64,000 nt of DNA from Trichoplax adhaerens. Its lineage: Eukaryota; Placozoa; Uniplacotomia; Trichoplacea; Trichoplacidae. Each line of letters begins with the position of its first letter. The first letter of the stretch is position 1. Of the stretch, positions 50,601-64,000 are shown in pieces. Below the pieces are notes generated by a model, which was not told the DNA's origin, did no database searches, and saw nothing but the letters and a program-made list of their open reading frames with translations. The stretch covers positions 2,508,462-2,572,461 of the forward strand of contig NW_002060943.1 in the NCBI RefSeq assembly GCF_000150275.1, written 5' to 3'. The translations under genes and the position numbers were made by a program.

Positions 50601-53600
50601 ATATTTATTATGCTTCACGAGCTCGCGTAAGTTCCATAAGAATGCTGCCATATAATAGTTATTTCAGTAGTAGATTAAATTGCTAGAGAGCATTTTGTAA
50701 TGAAGGTTGATTTTTAAAATTCCCAATCAAGTTTTTATAATGTAATTATTCTAGCTTAGTTTTTGTATCGTGATAAGTATTCTAGCTTTAAAAATAAGAC
50801 TTACTTGATTGATACTAACAGTAGATTTTACTTACTATCTTAGTATAATGTAAACCCGACTGCATTATTTGGATTAGAATTTAAGATAATCAGTAGCCTA
50901 ATTATTTTAAGGATTAGATATTATGAGTTTGTAATTCAAGCGATGTATTTAGTTAATAGAACATGTATGTGCTAACTTTGATCATTAATTATAGTGGAAG
51001 TTAATATTACTTTGTAATTTCATATAGTATGAACCCAAGCGTTTGATCTGCATTCTATTTTAAGATTGTTATTTCGTCTTAGGGTATACTGTAGAAATAT
51101 ACAGCTTCTAGCTAAACTATACTTATATTAATTTAGTAGTTTCCGGGAATCTAGGGTATAATTTATCTTATCATGTGTGTTTGATTGCTAGATTAATTTG
51201 GAATACTTAAAAATGATATTTGGATAGTCTAATATCGCTAACTGCTCTGCAAAGCTTATAAAAGGTGACGTAGTTTGATAGTTTATTGCGGTTGAAGATA
51301 GAGAAGACGAGAAAAGTCTAGAATAATCGTGAGTCATCTCATTAGTTGATAATTTTGTTGGTTGAGGCAGTAGTTCAGCCCGTATTTTGCTACTCCTTTA
51401 AGAATTTTGCTAAGATTGTTATTAAGGCCATAATAAACTGGTATTTTCCCCTAATTTATTTTGTTTGGACTTCAATTGTTGGTAGTTTAACTTAGTTTTT
51501 TACATCTGATATTACCATTTCATTCTACCATTTCTTACAGACACCTTTAGCACAGGTTTATAAAGGAGTATACAGTATTGCTATTACTACTTACTACTAA
51601 CAATTCTACGACTTGACTAATTTATAGCAACTTGCATGAGTTAGCAGTTTTATTCTGGTGAACTGATTGGAAAGATAGAATAGCTACAATAGCTTAAAAT
51701 TTAAGATTTGATAATGCCGCATATTTTTACCGGTATAATTCGTATATACGAATGTTATTGCAATTCTTAGGCAACAAATAACAGCTGATGTTGGTAGCAA
51801 TTATTATCAGTAACTTAAATATTATGATGCTTTAAAGGTCATTGAATTATTATTTAGAGGAATAGGCTATATAGCTGCTGCTATTGGTAAGAGAGTGAAA
51901 TATAAAATTTACAAAAGCTAACTGATAAAATCGTTATTAAAAATGTAGAATTTTAAGCAACCATTTCTAGACCTCTGTTTATTAACAGATCATTGAGACA
52001 GTTGCCTATACTTTTATTGTTGCATACGTAAGAAAGAGAAGAGAAATAATTATGATGGCAGTAACTCAAAAATTTACTGGTATGCGTTCTCTTCGATTAG
52101 ATCTAATCAATAAAATATCATACACGCATGAAATTATCCGGTATGCAAAAGTCGTTGCAAAATGAGAGAGTCACGATACGAACTACCGTGAAGAAATAGC
52201 TATCTAAATTTGGTTAATATATTATAGTGATAATATATTACAACTAGTTACTCACAATAGGAATTACTCTAATTATAAATGTGTTACAGTAAATTTAATG
52301 CTGTGTTGTAATGTGCACTGAAATGATTCTGTGAATGGACATATTGTAATCCGACTGTGAAAAATTAGTTAGTAGATGTTCTCACCTAAGTCTTTTTATA
52401 AGATGGCTCGTGAATGTTAGCTGCTGTAGAAGGGTATATAAGCTCATCAGATAGTTGAATAAAGTAGTTCTCAATTGTCTAGTTGAGTTTAACGTAGAAT
52501 CAAAGGCGTCTAAATTCTTATGAGTAGGGATACTGAACCCGGAGACTATAGTAATTTAGAGATTTGTTTTACGTTATCCTTGTCACGAAGCTGGTTTGTG
52601 ACAGAGAGATGATTAATTAGATTACCTGGATGCCGAAAGTGATTGTATTACGCCGATAAAATATACACTTACTAAAAATGAGTTATTATCCAAAATATCA
52701 ATTGTCATAGGATTCTTCGAAATCATGACTAGACGCTACTTGGTTACTTATTTAAAAGTATTTTTTTTCTATGTAACCAAGCGTAGATAGGCTGATATAT
52801 CTTGAATTATACAAGCTGATATATCCACTAATATTTTATCTTATTTCAATTTCTACTTCAGCTATATCCCTATACTAGTAGTGACTGACTAATTATAATT
52901 ATGCACAAATTATTTAAAATTCATTAATAGAATATTATTATTGGATCATCAATTGCTGTACTAAAATTCTAACCGTAATAGTAGCTTAATTATTATGGTG
53001 ATCGATTGAATTATTGCTGCATTTAAAAACAGGGAAGATTCAATAGATTTAATAGAGCATGAAGTAAAGTATTCACCAGCTGAAATCATCCAATTTAATA
53101 GAGTCTAAACCGAAAGCGATCTCGAATAAACAAATTTAATCATTCTTCATGCTATGGTTGATAGTGAAACTAGATAGACAATTAACACATACTGGAAAGC
53201 TAGAAACAATCTGCAACAGAGGTCTTAAATTTTGCGTATCTTAATAAAGAAGTTAGCCTATTACATAAGCAGCTGCCTGAAATCAATGCTCAGATTAAAC
53301 AGAGAAAGATTAAATCAAATTATTGATTAAAATGCAAAGGCGACAAGCAATCATCACTATTTTCTTACCTTGGTTACCGAAAATACTAAGATTGTGTATT
53401 GGAAATTGAATTACTTGCTTGCTTTTCAATCGGATATTTTATTGCCATTTTTTAGTTTATGGTATTTCTAATTTTTTAAATTCTAGTTACCATTGTCTTC
53501 TAGGTAGATCAATAGCTTTGTTTTAATGAGAAATATTCCTACAGATCTAGAAAAAGTCTTGGATAAAGTATTTAGTGAGATGATTATTATTCTATTTCTT

Positions 53601-56600
53601 TAATGGTCGTTATTATTGCAATAAAGTAGTTGCGATAGCTTATCAAAGTAAACCTGTCGCGATAATATTTTGTGTCAAGCGAAGCGTTGAAATATTCTCC
53701 AAGAAGATAGTGACAAATCACCAAGATGTAAAATAAAGTAAATAGATTTGGATATGCTGTAATTTTATTGTCAAAATGATAGAATGTAGATATCGCTAAT
53801 TATAAAGATTAAAATTTGTATTCCGTGGGAAAATCGATTATTTAATGTGGAGACAATCGTTTCAATTCTTCCACGGTATCCATTGGTTTAAATGCCAGTT
53901 GTTGTTATTATTCTGATGTCAGTAGAATTTCGTTAATAGTTTCCTCTAGGTAATTTGGACATTTTCGATCCCAATGTATTGTAATGTTACAGTTTTACCA
54001 CATAACTTTTCAAAACTGATGAATAATATATGACTGAATGATTTACTTATGGATTATTTATTTATTGATTCATGAGCAAAGTGTGGTTAAATAATGCCTT
54101 ATATAGGTTTTATTGACGGGGGAAGAAACTAATGGCGAAACGGTGAATTTATAAAATCATCCAATCAGATGAACTCTAACTTTTGCCATTCTATCGATTT
54201 TACGGTAACTAGCTAGAAAATCGTGCTATCACGCATATTAGTCGCGATATCTGCCATCTATGATGACAGTTTGGCTTGATTTTATATTTTATTAATGATC
54301 ATTATTGACATTGTTAAATATACTTATTTACTATTGCTTATGGAAAGAAGAGCTTGCTCTCCGTGAGGACGATGTATAAAATTGTTATAAATACAATATT
54401 TACTTTCTAGCTATTATTTCCATAATGGTTATTATTACTACTATTCAAAAGTTGGATAGAGACACGAACTTAATGTAAGATCTCCTTATACTTATACTAT
54501 TCCATTTATCTTCATTGCCCTGTCCTATTAGAGTCCAATTGACTGCATAGACAAAAAATAAATTAATAGTACTCGTCTTCATAGCAATAGATGACTTTAT
54601 AATGATGACGACAATATTACAAGCAGTTTTGAGGATATTTCGATTGAAATATCCTTCTAATATCCTTTTCATCTTTCTTTGAGTGATCGAACTAATTTTA
54701 CCATATTAAAATAGCAAATATCCATCTTAGTCTCATGAAAGAGTCTAATATTATTCTTTCATAATCGTGATCAATTATACCGTAGACATAAGGCAAAAAT
54801 AGAACTTATTGCTTTAACTCTGGAATACGTTATTAATAATTCATTAAAGATGTTACCTTTAATACTATCTGCATACTTGCTATTAGAAATAGTTAAGAAC
54901 TGAATATTAATTAGATATGGAAAGATGTTAACCAATAGTCCGTAATTGCATCTATTGTCGTTATTGCACATAGGGCAAAGTATTAGTAGATCTCCATTGG
55001 ATCATTCTAATCGATAAGTTTTATTCTATTCATTCCATTTGTTTATGAAACGGATAGAAATTAGATTGAAAAGACAACGGCGTGACGAAGGGGTTATTCT
55101 TATCCATCATTGATGAATAAATAGATTGCATTTCAGCTTGCAAAATCTAGTTGTATTCTTTCAAGGAATCAAATGTATTGTCTACATTAAATTAAAATGT
55201 TTTGTTATTGATCTTGGCTATTAATTAGAGATTGATCTATATATTATCAAAAATAGATGAGTAATAATAATAACAAGTCAAGGTCTTGCAAACGTTTTTA
55301 ACAGCTATAAACATCATTAATTTCAGTCTAAATGATTTCAACTACGTAGCAAGCCTTGCTTAGTTCACATACAGATTTTATCTAATCAATATGATGATGA
55401 TGATGTCAAATCCGTTTTCGTTAGTCTTTCAATGAACTTATATCAAAAATTAATCATCTAGTAAGTAATAAAGCTATAATTTGATCGACAAATCAAGCAA
55501 AGATAGAGGACAATTCCATCCCTTACTATTATAATATTTTCTCATTGGTATTATCTTGAAATTAATCCGATATCATCTGGATATTGTGGAAATTATCCCT
55601 GATCTTTTCCTTACTTTGGCTTTTTAACTTTATAAGGTAATAAAGATTTTAAAAATTATCGACCTTTCGATCACTAGAATAGCTAAGAATGAAATGAATG
55701 TTCATATCGGGTAATTTTAAATATAATTTAAACTCTTATCAAACTATGTAGGAAATAAGTATCAACTATGTCTATTAGTTTGATTATTTATGATCCTTGC
55801 AAATGTTTGCGCTTTAAACTAGCAAGAGTGCAACATTCTTTTTAGTAATCATCCAATTGACAAATAGTGTTAGCTCTGCATGACTTTAAATTTTTATTTT
55901 TCCGTCTAATAACTCATTCATGCCTATTTCCTCATCCGTCTATTGATATAACATCAAATTTTAAAATTAAAATCTTAAAATATTTATTCTCTCAGTAAGA
56001 AAGAAATACTTTCCTTTCATTTCTTTATGCCTGTGAAATAAAACTTTACTTTACCGATTTATTTCTATATTTTATTGAAGTCTCCATCTAACTACTGCAA
56101 GTAACGACTAAAATCTTCATAATTATGACCTTTACATTATTTGCACATATTTTCAATCTATACTATTATAGGCATTAATAGAAGGGTTCCAATTAATCTA
56201 TTTCATGTGCCAGCTATCACTCACCAATATCTTCTATTATTAATCTTATTATTTATGAAGTCTTACTGTATCCGTAAAATTTCCGTATACTGTCTGAGTA
56301 TTAATGTTTTCTAACTAAATAAAGCCTTCCTGCATTACATTTACTCTTCTATTTGATATCATAGTATTCATTATTCCAATCGATGCTTATATTTCAAATT
56401 AAAACAGAAGTATAAGTAATTCCCGAGGTTTCGTGTATTGATTTAAATATTAAGCAACGAATAGACCAGCAGATTTGCTATGATGTTATAATTGGTTACT
56501 GCTTACTAGCTCGTCTAGTCACTATTCTTTCCCAATTAGCATTCCTATCAATTAAAAATTTACATTTCACCAAGTTTGATCCTATTCTATTTATTATCTT

Positions 56601-56849
56601 AGGATATATACTACCAGCAGTAATCGCATTGATAACATCTATATTGCGTGAAATAATTAGTTAAATGAAAATTTGGGGATCCATTTTGACTAAATTATGA
56701 GTTTAACCATAGCAAACTATTAGAATTGCAGTAGTTTTCCATTTATATACTTGATTTACCTACTTTCATTCATCCTAATACTGTTAGCTCGCGTTGAGTA
56801 TATTGAAACTGCCTGCCTTTTAGCTGGTCATTTCTCAATGATGATTAAA

Positions 56850-59060
56850 AGAGAGGAACATTTATCAATCCTTTCTACTTATATAATCGTCTGTATTTTA
56901 AGATTTTATTCGAGTTACGGTACAATTTGAGTTTAAAATAGACTACTCTAATCTCATTGGCTTTGCAAATACTCATGGTTTGTCTACTTTCATTTGAACT
57001 CTTTTAATAAATTATAATATTTAGCTATCTCTTTCTGCTTCTTATACGCACATAAAAATTCGGAATTCGTTGTGGCTTAAACATATTTTTACATAAAAAA
57101 TTTACCCTAACTTCATTATCTTTTCAATCACAACTACATATATAGCTTGAGATCAGGATATAGTTTGTCCCCTTTTATTAGCTTATTTTAAATTCTAGAG
57201 GAGTATTCAGTAATTTTTTGTCAACCCTTTTTACTTATGTACTCCTGTACATTAACGTTTTAAGATTTCTTCGAGTTGGGCTATAAATTTAGTTTAAATA
57301 GCCTACAGTACTATAATATTATTAGCTTTGCAGATAATCATGATTTGTCTATTTCATTTGAACTTACTTAAGAGAGTGAAATATTTAATAATTTCTGCTT
57401 CTTACACGTACACTGAAAATTCGAGGTTTATTGTAGTTGCATCATAATTTGACTTAAGTAATATGCTCTAATTTATTACCTTCTCACCTACAACCACATC
57501 TATAGTTGGAGATCAAAATATAATTTGTCTCCTCTTATTTGCCTATTTTAAATTCTAGAGGAGTATTTAGTAATTTTCTGTCAACTCTTTCTACTAACGC
57601 GCTATGTCATATGCATTAATGTTTTAAAATTTCTTGTTTAGTATAAATAGCCTACTCTAATCTCTTGGCTTTGCTGATACTCCTGATTTATCTACTTTTA
57701 TTTGAGTTTTCTTAAGTAGAATGTTTCTAGTAATTTTCTGTCAACTCTTTTTACTAACGCGCTGTCATATGCATTAATGTTTTAAAATTTCTTCGAGTTG
57801 GGCTATAAGTTTAGTTTAAATAGCCTACTCTAATCTCTTGGCTTTGCTGATACTCCTGATTTATCTACTTTTATTTGAGTTTTCTTAAGTAGAATGTTTC
57901 TTTCGACTTCTTGCATGCACATTAAAATTTTTAGATTTGTTGTAGTTGAGTTATAATTTCTGACTTAAACAATATGCTCTAATTTTATCACCTTTTCAAC
58001 CACAACCACATATATAGTTGAAGACCTAAAACACAGTTTGTCTCCTTTTATTTGCCTATTTTAAATTCTAGAGGAGTATTTAGCAATTTTCTGTCGATCC
58101 TTTTTACTTTCGTGTTCGTATACATTAGTGTTTTAAGATTTCTTTGAGTTGGGCTTAAATTTAGTTTAAATAGCCTATTTTAATCTCTTGGCTTTGCCGA
58201 TACTAGTGGTTTATCTACTGTACTTTCATTTAAGCTTTCTTAAAATAGAATGTTTAGCAATTTGTTTCTGCTTCTTCTATGCACATTAATATTCCGAGAT
58301 TTGTCGTAGTTGAATGAAGAATTTAACTTGAACTAAATGCTTTAATTTCATTATCAGCGCCTTCTTAACTTCACATATATTTAGATATCAAGATGTACAT
58401 TATCTCCTTTTATTTGCCTATTTTAAATTTTAGACGAGCACTCAGTAATTTTTCATTGATATGCTTCACAATATTCAGGTTAATCCGAATTGATCTATGA
58501 TCTTAAATTGATCGGCGCATCCTTATTTCGTTCTCTTTCTATCGAAATACAGTTTTACTGCTTTTATTACCAATTTCTGATGATGGTGGAGTATTAATAA
58601 TTCTTTTCTGCTTTCATTCGTTCACTTCAAACTATAGAGTACATTAGTACTTAGTTTATTAACCTCTTTCATTTATATAAGTTAATATTCTCAGATTCAA
58701 TTGGCTTGATGTACAATCTTAGCTTGAGTAGACTACTCCTGCATCATTAGCTTCCTATAAAGTATAGCTTGATTGTATTTGCTTGATCAATTTTTTAAAT
58801 ACGGCGATATTTTTAACACTTTCTCTCTGCTATTACTGATCCATTTTGAACCTTGCAGTAGTAAGTAGCAATTCAGCCCTGTTATACAGTATACGTTGAA
58901 ACATCAAAATTTTCAGATTCCTTTAAGTTAAATTATAATCTTAAGTTGAGAAGCCAATTCTTATTTTATTCACTTCTTTTTCATGCATACTGTCGCGATT
59001 TTCATTTGATCATTTTTTAATTACGGTGAAGTTTTTAGCAATTCCATTCCATTTTTATCA
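56850..59060. repeat. Tandem array of decayed units of about 360 bp
   Basis: The box TTTTAAATTCTAGAGGAGTA starts at 57186, 57546 and 58059, and a diverged form at 58421, so spacing is about 360, 513 and 362 bp. Each unit also carries TTTTAAGATTTCTTCGAGTT, TAGTTTAAATAGCCTA, CTCTTGGCTTTGC and TCTGCTTCTTATACGCAC-like words. The 513-bp spacing contains an extra partial copy: about 158 bp (57620-57777) is repeated almost exactly at 57778-57900. More decayed copies are visible near 58490, 58696 and 58915. The plus strand is T-rich. No coding potential is seen. Confidence 0.88.
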
Positions 59061-61200
59061 ATCTATTGCAAGACTGCTACATAGTAAACGCTATTCGTAT
59101 TGGGCCAACAATTCTGTCAATGGATAATATAACCTTTGCAAATTCCTATCCTAACTGTAAACACAATACGATTTTGCCGGTTTGCAATCTCAAAGCTAGC
59201 CTAGTTTATTCTGTAAAACATAGATATTACATTATTATGATTTCAAATAATTTAGCAACATTTAAAATACCCAATTTGGGCAAAGGTATTGCTAGCTTCT
59301 GTATTTATCCCATCTATTGGTAGTAATTAATCAGAATACTCGAATTCTCGTTCAATCTTATCTGTAAAAGCGTGTTCAAATTTTTTCGGTCTTTCAGCTA
59401 CCTCCATTAATCTATCTTTTTCCCTAATCGCATTTAGCTTTTCATACCTATAATCTATAGATCTAGGGTAAACTCCATTATCTGCTGTCTCTTTTCTAAG
59501 CTAGACTATGAATATCTCTGCTATAAGCCCAAGCAATTCATTTATAAAGTAGTAGTGGTAGTTTTAATAGTAGTAGTTGCGGCTTTTAGAATAGTGGCTA
59601 ATGTCTCGTCACTTGCAATTTCTTTCAGTTGTATAGACGCTAAATTTATCGGCTTGTTCCCGATAATACTCCAGTTTATGTTCAATTTTTATTCTTTTGA
59701 TCTAGGCCCTATTTCTATTGGAGCATGAAAGTATATATAGTATTCCGGCATTAAGATCCTTGCAACTTCTTTGTACGTAGTCAATTTTTTAAAGGGTTTG
59801 CTTGTACTGTCAAGGCTAGAAATCTAGTAGAGTAGACCAATTAAATTTTCTATCTACTATTCAATCGATAGATATAGTTTGCTTTTACTCGATATCTTAT
59901 TTCACTTTATATTTGTAATAGTACTTGAAAAATGTAATTTTAATGAGATACTTTTAACGTAGATAAAGCTGTCTTTTAACTTCCTGTTTAAACTCGAGTT
60001 ATTTTAGCCGAAGAATGCCGTTAGATATGAACCATTCCTCATCTTTTTCTATCATACGCGCAGTTGATAATGTAAAATAATTCATTACTTTCGCCTCCAT
60101 GCATTATTCATATCTGATGAAAAAGGTTATACCGTTATTCTTTTATGATTATACTTTCCTCTTTTTACTCGAGCACCCATCAACATTATACGTAGACGAT
60201 AAATTTTTGATTTGATTTGAATTATTATATTGTTTCTGTAAGCGATTCTTTATGATTTGATATTTACTTCCTTATGTAGATAGACTATCACCATTTGCAA
60301 ATAATAATTTAAAATTAGCCTTGAAGGCGATCTTTAAAGTAGAATTTTACAGATACTGTTGAATTAGAGTTTTTTTCGTAATTTTGTTTTAATTTCTACA
60401 CGTTTTTATCGCTTTCATTGCCTATTCTATCACCACGGTCTAGCCATTTCTATTCTGTTGTGATTGGACTGATTTTCGAATGAATTAGATTAGAGTTGTA
60501 TCCTAAATAGAAGTTAAATTCCTTGTATATTATTACATTTTCATTTGTCTCTTTTTAAATTATCAAACTATCATCTATTTTATTGTCCAGATGGTTCTGA
60601 CGGTAATTGATATTCTACAGTGCGATGTACTATCCTATTTATTTATTACTTAATAGTCGGATTTAGGTAATGTTATTGGACAATTGATTTGGATAATAGG
60701 AATCAATTTTTTTGTATTTGTTTAACCTGTCTGCATCTCTTCTCCCTCCCTGTCTCTAGTTGAATATTGATTTTATTCTTGCAACTATTAACTATATATT
60801 ATGAAGTACAATCAATTTAGAGGATTGTCTAAACTATTAAATAGGCTACGATTTATTATTCTGATGTTCATTATTTAAAAGATTTGAATTGAAAATTTAT
60901 CGGAAAAGTAATCCGTAGAATGTTAATATTATTGACAACAACGACGAGCATTTATCCAACAAACAGTTATTCGGACTGTTATTTTACGGAGTTATTTTGA
61001 TCAGTAAACGAAAAGATTTAAGCGAGAAAAGGAAAGAATTAATCGTGTTTGATAAATAGTTATCGGCCCTGTAGATTACAGAAGTATGAAATAATCCTAT
61101 GTTACAATAGACAATATTCAATTTCACGAATCAGTTCCACCTCTAAAGAGATAATTCCTATGGACAAATACGGTAGATTTTATATTAAATCAACGCAAAA
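59061..61200. other. Gene-free sequence between the two repeat arrays
   Basis: AT-rich and still T-rich on the plus strand, with two short frames (59066-59323 and 61049-61276) that resemble nothing known. It may contain further decayed repeat units, but I cannot align them by eye. Confidence 0.35.
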
Positions 61201-61239
61201 TTTATTATCATCAGCTACTTTATTCCATCTTAGGGAGCA

Positions 61240-62460
61240 TAACATCATGATATTTCAGGTAGTTCTGCATCTCTAATTTTATACTTTTCATACATATATA
61301 GACTGAATGAAAATTAGATCAACCCTTATTTTAGAAATAGCATAAGCCTTAATCCTTTATGGGAAGGAAAATTCTTTAATATTTTAGGTAGTTGTACCTG
61401 ATTAATTTTATATTTTCTAAACATAAATATCGGCTAATTTACTGCTCTTAGCGAGGAAGACGATATGATATTTTCAAGTATATCTCTAAACTTGCACTTG
61501 TCATGTATAAATAGGGATATAAAATATTAACTCATATTTTATTGGTATCATCTACTTTTACTCGTTCTTAGTAATTAAAATAGCCTAATATTTTGAAGTA
61601 GTTCTACATCTCAAATTTTCATACCTTCCAAGGGTAGATTTATAATTATATATATTATTAGCTAGTTTATGCCTTCTTAGCTAGTACGATAGCGCTCTAT
61701 TTGAAGCATTATATAACTAATTTTATGCTCTTCATAGATATAGCCATAAATATCAATTACTGCAGACTAATTTGCTAGCAGGATGACGCCCTATTTTTAA
61801 GCTATTCTACATCACTAATTTTATGCTCTAATAAAAGATTTAATATGAAAATATCATCGACTTTACTTTATTACATGAGCAGTTAAATTTTTAAAAATAC
61901 TAATTAAAGCTTTATCACTATCAGCTCCTTTACTTCTTCTTTGTCAACAAGATGGAGCGATATTTTCAAGTAGTTTTTACATCATACCTCTAACTTCTAC
62001 TTCCCATTAACAACTCCATTTTAAATATAATCTATCTACCCATTACAACCATTATATATATATATATAAAGTAATCTTTTCAAGTAGTTCTATAGTATAT
62101 TTTCAATTTTTACTTCCCATTAACAATTCTATTTGTATCAAATCTGTCCATTAAAAACTTTACATATGTCTATCATCTACACCTTCATAGGCAGCGGATG
62201 ATTTGATCTTTTCAAGTAGTTAGACAATATACCCGTAATTTATACGAGAGAAATAGATTTTGTTTGCAAATATCTATTAAATGGTTATAAATGACAATTA
62301 ATTTATTCCCTTTTTTGCCGGTAAGATGATCCTTTTAAATTTCAATACGTAGTAAACTACAGTTAGCAATCTATTTTTTATCAATGACAATTACTTTACT
62401 CTCTTCTTTATCGGCAAGATGATCCCTTTAAAGTTTAAATACATAGTAAACTAGAGTAAC
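61240..62460. repeat. Diverged tandem array around the box TTTCAAGTAGTT
   Basis: The box TTTCAAGTAGTT or a close variant recurs near 61254, 61384, 61472, 61591, 61699, 61795, 61951, 62077 and 62209, usually followed by a CATCTCTAATTTTATAC-like word. Two related units with CCTTTTAAATTTCAATACGTAGTAAACTA or a variant (the box is in two parts: CCTTTTAAATTTC and GTAGTAAACTA) end the array near 62330 and 62420. Spacing is about 90-150 bp. A TA dinucleotide run (8 copies) lies at 62053-62068. Confidence 0.8.
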
Positions 62461-64000
62461 TTATCTATTCAACACTGATTTCTAGATGATGAAGTAGTAG
62501 CGATCAAATTCAAGGCAGAAATTCTTTTTCATTTTATTTTTATTATTGCTGTTGTTGTTGTTATTATTGCATCTGCTATCCACTCAATCATTCAATCCGA
62601 TAAAGTGTTCCTAAACTATAAGAAATAGTAATCTATTGTTGCTTTGCTATTAAACTCTTTTCGCCAATCTCAGTCTAACAAAATTTACCAATATAATTGT
62701 ATTAAATCAAGCGAGAAGAGTAATTGTCTTCTCTACCTTACATCAATAACATTCCACTTGCTACTACCGCTCATTATCACCTCTGCCGTCAAAATTGTAG
62801 ACAAAATATTTACCTTGATTAGTAAACTCGATTACTAGAGATGAATTAGTCCGCCTAGGTGTAAAACACGATCCAACTAACTCGATATAGGAATACTCTC
62901 TGACATTTTTCTTTCCTCCATTTATTATTAATAATATATTCGTGATGATTTCGCCATTGAACGTTATGAAAGTAAAGTTGGCTCTTCTAGTTAATAATCT
63001 GTAATTTTCTCAATATTTTTTCAAGGTATCGCATAGCAAATCGATTAAAGATTGGATACCCATCTTCAACCTTTTTGAATATTAAATTAAATCGTTTCTA
63101 TTTTAGTTCTTCTTATTTAAAGGCGAAGTGGTCAAGCAGCTACGAGCTAGATTCGAGTCTATTGAAATTAAAAGGCGTTTAGTGCTATTTTAGAAGATAA
63201 AAGTTAATGGAGTCTTGAATCTTCAAACAGTATTGCACGAAGCCATTATTGAATGAGTCAAGAACTTTTTTTCATACTCTTCTTCATTCCCTTGACGAAT
63301 ACTCTAGCCGGTAGTGGATCCATTAATCCTCTTTTTGATCTATATTCAAAAGACGCTACGTCAACGAAAAGTCGATTAAACTGCAAGGCATTTTTCATTA
63401 TTATTCTATCGCGGTGCATCAAGGATTAATTCTCCATTAGAACAGAGCCAAGTCATCGATATTGGTAAATTATTACATGGAAAGCAAATTGGTTGTATTG
63501 TTTTATGTCTGCCATTAACAATTTTCAATGGAACCTTTTCAGGATACCCTGATATTCATTCTTTTGTGATCTTTTCAAGGCCTATATAACAGTTTAGGTG
63601 GTAGTTAATGAGACTCAGCTTGAAATCTTAGTTCATTTTATTATTTCCATCATTGATTCTATATAGTTATTATTCAAATCAATAAAATATTGATTACTAA
63701 AAATATTGGCGAGGAAAAGATCACAGGTCAAATGGAGAATAATTTATATTAGCTCTATTTCTGATTCAAGGTTGAAAGTTTGATCGTATTGGCAAGCTAT
63801 TTAAAAACACTTCTTTGTAAGTAAAATATAATTTGAATGGAATAAGCTTACAGTCTTACTATTCTCTTTATGAATAATTTAGCCTTGATCTCACCATCAC
63901 AAATCGAAATCGATTAAACTATCAATTGCTTCAGTAACGTTGAAGAGCCTTTATTTCTTTCTGACTAGGCAAGATTTTAATCGAGGAGCTAGCGGGTTCA
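62461..64000. other. Gene-free right end of the window
   Basis: A GTT/ATT trinucleotide repeat lies near 62541-62569. The only frame of note, 62644-62838 (+), is hydrophobic at its end but has no recognisable family. No exon, RNA gene or element is supported here. Confidence 0.4.

Larger units (their letters stand above)
43579..56849. other. Long gene-free interval after eIF4G2
   Basis: About 13 kb, holding the eIF4G2 3' UTR region, the strand-asymmetric block and assembly gap near 47 kb, and otherwise AT-rich sequence. There is no frame of 60 codons or more between 50129 and 54444. The few others (44854-45066, 49080-49265, 49940-50128, 54445-54672, 54771-54971) show no family signature. I see no mobile-element protein or RNA gene. 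Confidence 0.4.

Noticed and set aside
1-64000. CRISPR arrays, bacterial operons, insertion sequences, integrated phage
   Set aside because: None of the hallmarks is present. Introns and animal gene families show that the DNA is eukaryotic.

Overview
This window is AT-rich nuclear DNA from an animal with spliceosomal introns. Every gene found is eukaryotic, and the genes include a DBX homeobox gene, a rhodopsin-family receptor, a brevin-type R-SNARE and a DAP5/eIF4G2 translation factor. Many short exons with GT-AG introns, compact proteins and an animal-specific DBX gene suggest an early-branching animal. A placozoan such as Trichoplax is my best guess, but this is inference only.

Layout, with exon joins worked out by hand from GT-AG signals, reading phase and protein homology: (1) 1543-5641, plus strand: a complete three-exon class A GPCR of 387 aa. 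(2) 5642-20186: almost 15 kb with no gene I can support, ending at a TATA-like box. (3) 20655-23575, plus: a complete four-exon DBX homeobox gene of 284 aa. (4) 28312-31315, plus: a six-exon, 101-aa VAMP/synaptobrevin-like R-SNARE whose first coding exon is only 8 nt in my model. (5) 32598-33807, minus: the last five coding exons of RRP15, a ribosomal RNA processing factor; the N-terminal exon is not firmly located. (6) 33808-37857: the spacer between the divergent RRP15 and eIF4G2 genes. It is full of GTAC-type palindromes, tandem duplications and an 18-bp perfect palindrome. (7) 37858-43578, plus: a complete 30-exon eIF4G2/DAP5 homologue of 894 aa in my model, with MIF4G, MA3 and W2 domains. 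(8) 43579-64000: gene-poor sequence with an assembly gap (47631-47682), a strand-asymmetric block before the gap, a decayed tandem array of about 360 bp units (56.85-59.05 kb) and a second array of about 100-150 bp units (61.2-62.5 kb).

The genes do not form an operon or an obvious functional cluster. The one suggestive neighbourhood is the head-to-head pair of a ribosome biogenesis gene (RRP15) and a translation initiation gene (eIF4G2), about 4 kb apart, which could share control elements. The most testable points are the start codon of the eIF4G2 homologue (a spliced AUG or an in-exon GUG, as in vertebrate DAP5), the palindrome-rich divergent spacer, and the satellite-like arrays in the last third of the window.
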